Source: Bacillota bacterium
GTDB lineage: Bacteria; Bacillota_I; Bacilli_A; RFN20; CAG-826
Length of the DNA stretch: 24,016 bases
Direction: 5' to 3'
Assembly (NCBI GenBank): GCA_003501485.1
Contig: DNPJ01000005.1
Span: 1-24,016 of the forward strand
A program made the position numbers and the translations under genes. Numbering within the stretch: position 1 is the stretch's first letter; the number at the start of each line of letters is the position of its first letter. Shown one piece after another: positions 7,623-14,909 of this stretch. The notes beneath the pieces were generated by a model that searched no databases, was not told the origin of the DNA, and saw nothing but the letters and a program-made list of their open reading frames with translations.

Positions 7623-9026
7623 ATGGAAAAAATGAATTTAGGAAAAGTTGTTCAAGCTGTAGGACCTATTATTGATGTTCGATTTTTAGATGAACATTTG
7701 CCTGAGCTATTAACTGCCCTTGTTGTTAAAATGCCAAACGATAAGAAATTAGTTGTCGAAGTTGCACAACATATTGGCGACGATATCGTTCGCTGCGTGG
7801 CGATGGGCCCAACTGAAGGCATATTAAGAGGGCTTGAAGTTATCGATACTAAAGCGCCAATAAGTGTTCCTGTTGGAGAAAAAACGCTTGGAAGAATGTT
7901 TAATGTTTTAGGTGAACCAATCGATAATTTAGGTGACAATTTTGATGATGTAGTAAGGCTTCCAATACATAGAAGCGCACCTTCATTTAAAGATCAAAAC
8001 GTTACAACCGAGATGTTTGAAACTGGTATTAAAGTTATAGACCTACTTTGTCCTTATATGAAAGGTGGAAAAGTTGGCCTTTTCGGTGGTGCTGGTGTCG
8101 GAAAAACTGTCTTAATTCAAGAATTGATTCATAATATTGCTACTGAACAGCATGGTATTTCAGTTTTTGCTGGCGTTGGAGAACGTTCACGCGAAGGAAA
8201 CGATTTATATTATGAAATGAAAGCAAGTGGTGTTTTGTCAAAAACCGCTCTTGTGTTTGGACAAATGAATGAACCACCAGGAGCTAGAATGCGTGTTGGA
8301 CTTAGCGCTCTTACAATGGCGGAATATTTCCGCGATACGAAACACCAAGATGTTTTGTTATTTATAGATAATATTTTCCGTTTCACCCAAGCAGGTAGCG
8401 AAGTAAGCGCTCTTTTAGGTCGAATGCCTTCTGCTGTTGGTTATCAACCAACTCTTGCGACAGAAATGGGACAACTTCAAGAAAGAATCACATCAACAAA
8501 AGATGGTTCAATTACTTCTGTTCAAGCAATTTATGTTCCTGCTGACGATTTAACTGATCCAGCTCCTGCTACAACATTCTCTCATTTGGATGCAAAAACA
8601 GTTCTTGATAGAAATACTGCAGCTTTAGGTATTTATCCGGCTGTCGACCCTCTTGATTCTTCGTCAAATATTTTAGATCCAAGAATTGTCGGGGAAGAAC
8701 ATTATTATGTCGCTCGTGAAGTGCAAAAAATTCTACAAAGATATAAAGAACTTCAAGATATCATCGCGATTTTGGGTATGGATGAACTTTCTAATGAAGA
8801 CAAGGCGATTGTAAATCGCGCAAGAAGGATTAGAAATTTCTTATCTCAACCATTCCATGTTGCTGAAGGATTTAATGGTTTTAAAGGAGTTTATGTTCCG
8901 GTTAAAGACACAATTCGTTCTTTTAAAGCAATTCTAGAAGGAAAATATGATCATTATCCTGAAAGTGCCTTTCTTTATGCAGGCACAATTGAAGATGTTG
9001 AGAAAAAAGCAGGAGAAGTTAAGTAA
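7623..9026 (+). CDS. atpD: F1Fo ATP synthase subunit beta
   Basis: Catalytic F1 subunit. Full length at 467 residues. Walker A GGAGVGKT is at 155-162, the catalytic glutamate lies in GVGERSREGND, the Walker B strand is LLFIDNIFRFTQAG and the ALGIYPAVDPLDS segment is intact. No key residue is missing. AAGGAG (7610-7615) precedes the ATG by 7 nt. Its stop shares one base with the atpC start (TAATG). Confidence 0.98.
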   Translation: MEKMNLGKVVQAVGPIIDVRFLDEHLPELLTALVVKMPNDKKLVVEVAQHIGDDIVRCVAMGPTEGILRGLEVIDTKAPISVPVGEKTLGRMFNVLGEPIDNLGDNFDDVVRLPIHRSAPSFKDQNVTTEMFETGIKVIDLLCPYMKGGKVGLFGGAGVGKTVLIQELIHNIATEQHGISVFAGVGERSREGNDLYYEMKASGVLSKTALVFGQMNEPPGARMRVGLSALTMAEYFRDTKHQDVLLFIDNIFRFTQAGSEVSALLGRMPSAVGYQPTLATEMGQLQERITSTKDGSITSVQAIYVPADDLTDPAPATTFSHLDAKTVLDRNTAALGIYPAVDPLDSSSNILDPRIVGEEHYYVAREVQKILQRYKELQDIIAILGMDELSNEDKAIVNRARRIRNFLSQPFHVAEGFNGFKGVYVPVKDTIRSFKAILEGKYDHYPESAFLYAGTIEDVEKKAGEVK

Positions 9027-9421
9027 TGTCTTTTAAATTATCCATAGTTACTCCAAAAGGTCTTTACGAAGAATTAGATGTTGATTCTTTAACGATAAAA
9101 TTGACAACTGGATATAGAACATTTTTAAGTGGCCATGCACCTCTTATCGGCGCAATTGACATTGGAACAATGCACATTGTTAAAAATGGTAAAACAATTT
9201 ATTACGCTATTCATGGTGGAGCTATAAATGTAGAGAACGACAAGACCGTTATATTAACCAATGCTATTGAGAAATCAAATGAAATAGATATAAAACGCGC
9301 TAATAAATCGCTTGAACGCGCTAAAAATAGACTAGATGAAAAAGATATTAACCTCGATGTCAAACGTGCTGAGCTTGCAATTAAAAGAGCGATGGTGCGT
9401 TTAGAAACTTCTAAATTATAA
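9026..9421 (+). CDS. atpC: F1Fo ATP synthase subunit epsilon
   Basis: Regulatory subunit at the foot of the rotor. 131 residues: an N-terminal beta sandwich (SFKLSIVTPKGLYEE, then GYRTFLSGHAPLIGAID with the conserved GH.PL turn) and a C-terminal helical hairpin rich in Arg, Lys and Glu (about 88-131), so the inhibitory helices are present. Last gene of the operon. The stop overlaps by 6 bp the 3' end of the gene on the opposite strand, leaving no intergenic space for a conventional terminator. Confidence 0.96.
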   Translation: MSFKLSIVTPKGLYEELDVDSLTIKLTTGYRTFLSGHAPLIGAIDIGTMHIVKNGKTIYYAIHGGAINVENDKTVILTNAIEKSNEIDIKRANKSLERAKNRLDEKDINLDVKRAELAIKRAMVRLETSKL

Positions 9422-10219
9422 ATAATTTGACAAGAATTCAGAATTATCTTTTGTGGGAGAGAATTCGTACGTAATTCTTGTTTTATTTTTACTATATATT
9501 CCTGTTGGAAGAGTTAATGAATCTATATTAAATTCTTTTTTAATTGTTTCTTTATCAAATTTATTTATATCAATTAGAGCGACTGCCTTATTTGTATTAT
9601 AGATTTTTTCTTTGATAAAAGTTTTATACGTCCTCATTAATTCAATATTTGACCTATCCATTAGAATTGTTACCAATCCTTCGCTAAGCGAATCATTTAA
9701 CATCTCATGATATTTTTCTATATTTGTAAAAGCATATATATTTGAATAATAAACGTAGTCGTTCATTGCGTTTTGAAGCATAATTGAACCACCGATTCTT
9801 GAATTTGGTATTCTTTTAGCTATATTTGATCCAAGCACATAAAAACTTGGTGTGCCTTGAAAAGCTAAAGCATCAAAAATTTCACTTTTCATTAGTTTAT
9901 CGAATTCATCTAAGCTTTTATCTATATTGATTGAATATATTAATGAAGATGTATTTTTAACTAAATCTACAAAATATGGTTGTTTTTCAATGCAATAATG
10001 ACATTCATTTTGATGAATTAGAAGAAGTGAGCCCTCTTCATTTTCTATAAGGGATGAAATTTCTTCATATGTTGTTTCCACTAAAACATCGTCAAAAGAG
10101 GTTATATCTTTTTTGTAGATATCACCATTTCTTAAAATATGCACATTATTTGTATTTTGTCCGCATGATGAGATCAGAAGTGGCAATAAATTTATTAATA
10201 GAATCTTTTTCTTTGTCAT
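9416..10219 (-). CDS. Thioredoxin-fold lipoprotein with CxxC motif
   Basis: 267-residue predicted lipoprotein. It opens with a basic stretch (TKKK), a hydrophobic core and LISSC, with the lipidated cysteine at 19, so it should face outward on the membrane. A thioredoxin-like domain follows: strand LLLIHQ, active-site motif CHYC (73-76) and TPSFYV with the expected cis-proline at 124. The C-terminal 100 residues are not recognised; they include a second alpha/beta-like stretch (GLVTILMDRSNIELM). A role in extracytoplasmic thiol-disulfide exchange is inferred, and a partner cannot be named. On the minus strand TAAAAT (10229-10234) ends 9 nt before the ATG, so the leader is very short and there is no usable SD. 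The 3' end overlaps atpC. Confidence 0.8.
   Translation of the reverse strand: MTKKKILLINLLPLLISSCGQNTNNVHILRNGDIYKKDITSFDDVLVETTYEEISSLIENEEGSLLLIHQNECHYCIEKQPYFVDLVKNTSSLIYSINIDKSLDEFDKLMKSEIFDALAFQGTPSFYVLGSNIAKRIPNSRIGGSIMLQNAMNDYVYYSNIYAFTNIEKYHEMLNDSLSEGLVTILMDRSNIELMRTYKTFIKEKIYNTNKAVALIDINKFDKETIKKEFNIDSLTLPTGIYSKNKTRITYEFSPTKDNSEFLSNYL
9430..9490 (+). terminator. Possible atp operon terminator inside the opposing gene
   Basis: ACAAGAATT (9430-9438) and AATTCTTGT (9473-9481) are perfect 9-bp complements, and the right arm runs into TTTTATTTTT. The loop of 34 nt is large and the stem AU-rich, so this is weak for a rho-independent terminator, but it begins 9 bp after the atpC stop. It would lie within the 3' coding part of the minus-strand gene. 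Confidence 0.35.
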
Positions 10220-10228
10220 CCTGAATAT

Positions 10229-10234
10229 ATTTTA
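10229..10234 (-). promoter_or_regulatory. Candidate -10 box of the thioredoxin-fold lipoprotein gene
   Basis: Read on the minus strand, TAAAAT ends 9 nt before the ATG. The matching -35 region is poor (TTTATT at 16 bp spacing). If used, the mRNA would start about 2-3 nt before the start codon. Confidence 0.35.
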
Positions 10235-10394
10235 CACATTTAAAGAAAAAAATAAATTTTTTGTAGGTTTTTATTTATTGTTTGTATTTATTAATTGAAA
10301 GAACTAAATAGATAATTGTGTTTGCTAAAAAAGTGCTTATATGAGAAAATATATTTAGAAAATAGTTAAAAGAATTAAAACCGTTGTTAAACGC

Positions 10395-10414
10395 TATAAT
10401 TTCATGTTTTTGGA
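10395..10414 (+). promoter_or_regulatory. Candidate -10 box and ribosome binding site of the C10-like gene
   Basis: A consensus TATAAT lies at 10395-10400 and TGGAGGG at about 10410-10416, the latter close before the ATG at 10423. No good -35 box is seen at 17 bp. The SD fixes the start at 10423 and excludes an upstream in-frame TTG at 10384. The rest of the 10220-10394 gap is AT-rich with nothing else recognisable. Confidence 0.4.
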
Positions 10415-10422
10415 GGGAAAAT

Positions 10423-11553
10423 ATGATTAAAAATGTAACAATGATGTTGTTATCGATAGCATCGGTTTTAAGTAGTGTAACAAATGTTTCACTTTTTGAA
10501 AAGAATGATGGATATTTTAAAAAAATCCCTAACATCAAGAGAACAACTGATAATAATGAAGGAATTGATACCGGTTTATATTATGCAACCAAGCCAAATG
10601 AATATGGTGTCTCTGAGGTTAACAATGATTATTTCGTTACAAATGATAATTTACAATCTTACATTGAATCTAATCAAAAATTACATAGTAATGTCGAGAT
10701 TGTAACTTCAAGGCTGAGAAATAATTCTCAAGAAGAGAAAACGAGAATAAGAAACGAAATTATCGAAATTATTAAAAGTGGTCGACCAGCGTTTGTTGGA
10801 GGTAATTGGAAATATGGAAAAGATATAGTCGGCCATGCGGTAGTTGCGTATGATTACGACGAAACAAACGATATACTTTATGGCAACTTTGGCTGGGGAA
10901 GGGGTTCTAATCACAAAAATATAGATGCTCAATTTACCGAGCAGATTTCTGATTATTGGACATTAAAAATTCTTCCTTCTCTTCCAAAAGAGAGAACTGA
11001 TCATTATGTTTTTACAGATAAATCTGCATACTATTCGCCTGGCTATAATTCAATTTATCACTATATCCCTAAAGAGAAACCTCCCGTAGCACAAGATGCT
11101 TATTATATGCAAGAATTATCGTCACCGATGACTTTTGATGATATTGATGAACCTATAACAGTTAATTCATTAAGATGTGGTTATATAATGCATCAATGTA
11201 TAAATATCTCTACACGGCGAATCGGAAATGGTAATGCTTATCTTGAATATACAACTCAAGCAGATATTAAGCGAATTGATTTTGATATTTCGTGGTGGAG
11301 CAATGATGAAAGAGTAAGCGCGGATAATTCGACATATAAAATAGAAATTTTTATAAATGATTCATATGTCACATTAGTGGATTTGTGGAATGATATAGAA
11401 TTATCGACTGACAGAAATAATCCAACTCATTTGAATTTATTCTTTCCTGTTGATGTTAATAAATTTAGATTCAGTGGTTTTAGTGAAAATCCAATTAATG
11501 ATAGAAACAAAGGAAGGCTTTCAATTTTTGATATGTTGATTGAATATAGGTGA
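10423..11553 (+). CDS. Secreted C10/C39-like peptidase relative lacking the cysteine half
   Basis: 376-residue protein with an N-terminal signal peptide-like segment (about 5-22). Residues 117-160 resemble the C-terminal catalytic half of C10/C39-type cysteine peptidases: GRPAFVGGNW, then GHAVVAYDYD (His138), then NFGWG (Asn155, Trp158). The N-terminal half that should carry the Cys is absent; no cysteine occurs before the LRCGY segment near residue 250. The last 170 residues look like a beta-rich domain (IDFDISWW ... NDRNKGRLSIFDM). Either the gene has lost its catalytic half or the fold serves for binding. SD GGAGG precedes the ATG. It ends in TGA, 5 nt before the next start, so the pair forms an operon. 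Protease ancestry is inferred from motif order and is moderately sure. Confidence 0.65.
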   Translation: MIKNVTMMLLSIASVLSSVTNVSLFEKNDGYFKKIPNIKRTTDNNEGIDTGLYYATKPNEYGVSEVNNDYFVTNDNLQSYIESNQKLHSNVEIVTSRLRNNSQEEKTRIRNEIIEIIKSGRPAFVGGNWKYGKDIVGHAVVAYDYDETNDILYGNFGWGRGSNHKNIDAQFTEQISDYWTLKILPSLPKERTDHYVFTDKSAYYSPGYNSIYHYIPKEKPPVAQDAYYMQELSSPMTFDDIDEPITVNSLRCGYIMHQCINISTRRIGNGNAYLEYTTQADIKRIDFDISWWSNDERVSADNSTYKIEIFINDSYVTLVDLWNDIELSTDRNNPTHLNLFFPVDVNKFRFSGFSENPINDRNKGRLSIFDMLIEYR

Positions 11554-11558
11554 TAAGT

Positions 11559-12287
11559 ATGAAAAAAATAATTCCAATTATATTTATAGAAGCAATCTTA
11601 CTACTAAGTGGATGCAACAACACTTTGCCTGATGAAGACGGATATGTGCCAATTTCTGATATTCTTACATGGATAAATGAACTTGATATAAACAAAATTG
11701 AAAAAGTGGCAAAAAAAATTCGTGCATCAGGCGGAGATGTACGACCAGGTTTGCTGAATACAAACAATTATTCAAATGATAAAAACGATATTTTAAGTGT
11801 TTGCAAAATGTTTAATACAAGAGTTAAAAAGCAATTTATAAGCTATTGTTATGGTTGCAGTAACAATTTTTCATATTCTTATTTTGTTGATGGCGTTGAG
11901 TATGAAATCGGCGTAAACCAATATTCTCAAGGATATTTTATGAATGTTTACGATGAAAAAGCGAAGCAAAATTTTGACTATGTATACGATCAATCAATAC
12001 AGTTCCCATATATTGTAAACTATGAAACCACATTTAGTATTGAAAATTATGGAGCGGAATTTGAGATATATGAAATTGACAATAAGAATGTTTATAAGAA
12101 GATTTCATATTTAAGTGAAATAGAATTCATCGAAGCAACCGACGAAGAAATGCCTAATAACGAAGCTGTATATTTCCTTGATGGTTTAAGTAAAGATTTA
12201 TTAATATATAGTCCTAAAATAATCAAATATGGTGATACTTTCTACAAAATTGTAAGCAATAAAGATTTCTCAGATTTATTTAATTAA
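11559..12287 (+). CDS. Lipoprotein of unknown function coupled to the C10-like gene
   Basis: 242 residues starting with a typical lipoprotein signal: MKKIIPII, a hydrophobic core and LLLSGC, lipidated cysteine at 19. The remainder is polar, rich in Asn, Tyr, Glu and Asp, with no recognised domain. An N-terminal SDILTWINELD...KKIRASGG helix region and a CYGC pair (near residue 95) are the only notable local features. The start at 11559 is chosen because the hydrophobic signal begins there; an in-frame GTG at 11550 would overlap the previous gene's stop. The tight spacing to the C10-like gene suggests two cell-surface products acting together. Confidence 0.75.
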   Translation: MKKIIPIIFIEAILLLSGCNNTLPDEDGYVPISDILTWINELDINKIEKVAKKIRASGGDVRPGLLNTNNYSNDKNDILSVCKMFNTRVKKQFISYCYGCSNNFSYSYFVDGVEYEIGVNQYSQGYFMNVYDEKAKQNFDYVYDQSIQFPYIVNYETTFSIENYGAEFEIYEIDNKNVYKKISYLSEIEFIEATDEEMPNNEAVYFLDGLSKDLLIYSPKIIKYGDTFYKIVSNKDFSDLFN

Positions 12288-12320
12288 ACATGGTAAATAT
12301 GGCGATCCAAATAAAAAAAT

Positions 12321-12360
12321 AAATGCAATGTGAGCGGATGATATGTTGCATTTACTTTTT
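12321..12360 (+). terminator. Possible terminator after the lipoprotein gene
   Basis: AAATGCAA (12321-12328) and TTGCATTT (12346-12353) are perfect 8-bp complements with a 17-nt loop, followed by ACTTTTT. Placement 33 bp after the stop is right; the stem is AU-rich, so strength is uncertain. Confidence 0.5.
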
Positions 12361-12405
12361 CAATTAACAAGCAATATATTAATGTTTATGTATGCGCTTT
12401 CTTTG

Positions 12406-12431
12406 TGATATAATAATCCAGTAATAGGAGG
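12406..12431 (+). promoter_or_regulatory. Extended -10 promoter and SD of the pyrophosphatase gene
   Basis: TGATATAAT (12406-12414) is an extended -10 element with a consensus hexamer; the -35 region (TTTATG, 12385-12390) is weak, as is common with extended -10 promoters. AGGAGG (12426-12431) lies 7 nt before the ATG. Confidence 0.6.
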
Positions 12432-12438
12432 AAATCCA

Positions 12439-12984
12439 ATGAATATTTGGCACAGAGTTGATCCTAAGAGAATCAACCCCCAATCTTTTCTAGCGTGTAT
12501 AGAAATATCAAAAGGAAGCAAGAATAAATATGAACTCGATAAATATTCAGGCGCTCTTTATCTTGATCGCATTTTATATACATCAACACACTACCCACAA
12601 AATTATGGCTTTATTCCACGCACTTTAGCAGATGATGGCGATGCGCTTGATGTTTTAGTAATTTGTTCACAAGAGATAGTTCCATTAGCAATTGTTGATT
12701 GTTATCCAATTGGGATTCTTGAAATGATTGATGGTGGAAGTAAAGACGCAAAAATATTAGCGATATGTAAAAATGATCCTGTTTTCAATTCATTTAATGA
12801 TATAAAAAACATACCAGATCACATTCTTCAGGAAATAAAACATTTTTTCAGTGTATATAAGGAACTCGAAGGAAAAGAAACTATTGTAAATCAAATTCAC
12901 GGTCGTGAAAAAGCAGAAGAAATTATAAAAAAATGTATACAAGCATATACAGATAAATTTGGTGACGGCCAAAAATATTATTAA
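12439..12984 (+). CDS. ppa: Family I inorganic pyrophosphatase
   Basis: Hydrolyses cytosolic pyrophosphate to phosphate, pulling biosynthetic reactions forward. The 181-residue protein shows the family I order: an early EISKGSKNKYELDK strand with conserved Glu, Lys and Glu, LDRILYTSTHYPQNYGFIPRTLADDGDALDVLV with the YP.NYGF.P motif and metal-binding aspartates, then the GGSKDAKILA strand with its Asp and Lys. The signature reads DGDALDV where most members have DGDPLDV; the three aspartates are kept, so activity is expected. The SD is strong. The methyltransferase gene begins 2 nt after the stop. Its presence beside a PPi-using phosphofructokinase in the same genome implies competition for PPi. 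Confidence 0.95.
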   Translation: MNIWHRVDPKRINPQSFLACIEISKGSKNKYELDKYSGALYLDRILYTSTHYPQNYGFIPRTLADDGDALDVLVICSQEIVPLAIVDCYPIGILEMIDGGSKDAKILAICKNDPVFNSFNDIKNIPDHILQEIKHFFSVYKELEGKETIVNQIHGREKAEEIIKKCIQAYTDKFGDGQKYY

Positions 12985-12986
12985 AT

Positions 12987-13487
12987 ATGATAAACATTAT
13001 TTTATACCATCCTGAAATCCCGGCGAATACTGGCAATATTTTAAGAACTGCCATGGCCACAAATTCTATCGTTCATATCATCGGTCCGATACCTTTTTCG
13101 CTTGATGATAAATCATTAAAAAGAGCAGGAATGGATTATTTGAAAGAAGCAAATTATATCATTTATGATTCATATGAAGATTTTGCAAAAAAGTTTAATG
13201 GAAAGAAAATATATTATGTTACCAAATATGGTTCAAAAGTATATTCACATGTAGATTTTTCTTCACCTATTGAAGATGTGTATGTCATGTTTGGAAGAGA
13301 ATCAACTGGAATTGATAAAGAGATATTGTCTCAAAACAAAGAATTCACGCTTCGAATCCCTATGCTATCGACTGCAAGAAGTTTAAATTTATCTAATTCT
13401 GTTGCAATAGTGGTCTATGAAATATTAAGACAACAAAATTATCCAACACTTGCAACATTCGATATGATTAAAAAATACACAATTTAA
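12987..13487 (+). CDS. trmL: tRNA (cytidine/uridine-34 2'-O)-methyltransferase, TrmL type
   Basis: SPOUT-superfamily enzyme that methylates the ribose of the wobble base in tRNA-Leu using S-adenosylmethionine. The 166 residues (usual about 155-170) contain the family marks: HPEIPANTGNILRTAMA near the N-terminus, VMFGRESTGI in the middle and IPMLSTARSLNLSNSVAIVVYE near the end, which form the trefoil-knot cofactor site. It follows ppa after 2 nt without an SD, so translation is probably coupled. The stop shares the palindrome TTAA with the stop of the opposing RqcH gene (4-bp tail overlap). Confidence 0.93.
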   Translation: MINIILYHPEIPANTGNILRTAMATNSIVHIIGPIPFSLDDKSLKRAGMDYLKEANYIIYDSYEDFAKKFNGKKIYYVTKYGSKVYSHVDFSSPIEDVYVMFGRESTGIDKEILSQNKEFTLRIPMLSTARSLNLSNSVAIVVYEILRQQNYPTLATFDMIKKYTI

Positions 13488-14839
13488 TGAACAATTTTCG
13501 AATATAATTCTTTTGTTTCTTTAGAAATATTATTGATTCTAATGACAGAATAATTCTTCAAAATTGCTTCACCAAGAGAATGTCCACGTCGGACATTTTT
13601 CTTTTTTGTATATATTACTTCACCAGATATGGCTCTTGAACAAAGAAGAGATATTTCCGCAGCCAAAAGAAGTTCTTTTTCTGTTGGCTTTTTATTGCAA
13701 ATAACGATGTGCGATCCGGATTTATCTTTAATGTGCAACCATGTGAATTCTCGATCTAATTTCATAACAAATGATAAATAATCATTCTGTGAAGCGTTTT
13801 TTCCAAAATAAATAATTGTGCCATTATAATTGATTTTATAAGGCGTATTAAAAACAGTTTGTTTAATTTCTTTTTTCTTTTTTATCATGCCTATTTCTTG
13901 CATGATTTTATCTGCTTTAAATTCATCGCTAGGATTAAATCTAGCTAAGATTTCATTGTAGGCATCAATTTCTTTTTGTGCGTTTTCAATATTTTTATTG
14001 CTTAATAATATTGTTTCTTTAGCTTTTTTAGCCTTTTTATACATGCTTGTAACATTATCTAAAATAGTGATTTTAATATCTAATTGAATCTTTTTGCCGT
14101 CTATGATTAAACAATCTTTATGAGATTTAAGATTTAAGTTTTCTGACAAAATTATATCAGCATCATCTTTTAGATGAAGGGCTTTGTTGGCTTTTTCTAC
14201 ATCGTTATTTATATTATCAATCTTTCGCTTAATGGCTTTGATTTTTCCATTGATGTAATTATTAAAAGAAGCGTATTTTTCTTTTTTTCTAATTTCCAAT
14301 TCATTTGCGTAATGATTATTAAAATTTGGGAGTGGTGTATTTTTATTTTCTAGATATGTAATAGGAGTTGGGAAAATATATTTTTCTCCATTGCTAAATT
14401 TTCTTTTTGTGTCGGCGTAAAAAGTATTAATTATTATATTGCCAGAAGTAGTTAAGATTATATTTGGTTTTTTAGGGAATAATTCAATATATAAAATTAT
14501 TGTTTTATCTAACAATTCATCTTCTTTTTTTAGAGTAATAGCCACAATATAATCATCGTTTTTTAAAGTAATATCAATAATTGATGTATTTGATATTTCC
14601 TTTTTTAATTTTAAAAATTGTGGATTTTCAAAAGAAGAATAAAAGTCATTTTTTTCTATCAAATAAAGCAGTGGATTATCATGATTTAAAGATATTACTA
14701 AGCAATTTTTATTATTATCAACAAAATGAAAAACAATTGTTTCATTGTTTAATAATATTGGCGAATAAAGTTGCTCATTTTTTAATAAAACAGCTAGATT
14801 ATTTATGTATTTTAAAAACTTTTCATGATTAATTCTCAT
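13484..14839 (-). CDS. rqcH: Reduced RqcH/NFACT-family ribosome quality control protein
   Basis: RqcH binds stalled 50S-peptidyl-tRNA complexes and, in Bacillus, adds C-terminal alanine tails. The C-terminal NFACT-R part is clear: YFGKNASQNDYL (344-354), WLHIKDKSGSHIVI (367-380), then AAEISLLCSRA and VIYTKKKNVRRGHSLGEA. A coiled coil (about 185-330) with MYKKAKKAKETI precedes it. The N-terminal domain is divergent: the position of the usual LDR motif reads LKN (92-94), and the GGRI segment is not recognisable. At 451 residues it is about 120 shorter than Bacillus RqcH (about 570), the gap corresponding to the helix-hairpin-helix region. No SD is seen. Family membership is firm; full activity is doubtful. 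Confidence 0.85.
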   Translation of the reverse strand: MRINHEKFLKYINNLAVLLKNEQLYSPILLNNETIVFHFVDNNKNCLVISLNHDNPLLYLIEKNDFYSSFENPQFLKLKKEISNTSIIDITLKNDDYIVAITLKKEDELLDKTIILYIELFPKKPNIILTTSGNIIINTFYADTKRKFSNGEKYIFPTPITYLENKNTPLPNFNNHYANELEIRKKEKYASFNNYINGKIKAIKRKIDNINNDVEKANKALHLKDDADIILSENLNLKSHKDCLIIDGKKIQLDIKITILDNVTSMYKKAKKAKETILLSNKNIENAQKEIDAYNEILARFNPSDEFKADKIMQEIGMIKKKKEIKQTVFNTPYKINYNGTIIYFGKNASQNDYLSFVMKLDREFTWLHIKDKSGSHIVICNKKPTEKELLLAAEISLLCSRAISGEVIYTKKKNVRRGHSLGEAILKNYSVIRINNISKETKELYSKIVH

Positions 14840-14869
14840 AAAGATATTATTTAATAATATTTATCATTT

Positions 14870-14904
14870 TGCTATATTTAATTTAGAAGTTTTATTTACG
14901 AGGT
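14870..14904 (+). promoter_or_regulatory. Extended -10 promoter and SD of the 383-residue protein gene
   Basis: TGCTATATT (14870-14878) is an extended -10 element, with a weak TTTAAT (14850-14855) at 17 bp. GAGGT (14900-14904) precedes the ATG at 14910. The 70-bp gap is shared with the divergent RqcH gene. Confidence 0.5.
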
Positions 14905-14909
14905 TAATT

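Noticed and set aside
10275..10538. 87-codon minus-strand frame upstream of the C10-like gene
   Set aside because: Overlaps the promoter, SD and signal peptide of a well-supported plus-strand gene and shows no family motif.
2487..12356. GTTGCATTTACT occurs at 2487-2498 and 12345-12356
   Set aside because: A single shared 12-mer next to two terminators is within chance for AT-rich DNA of this length.
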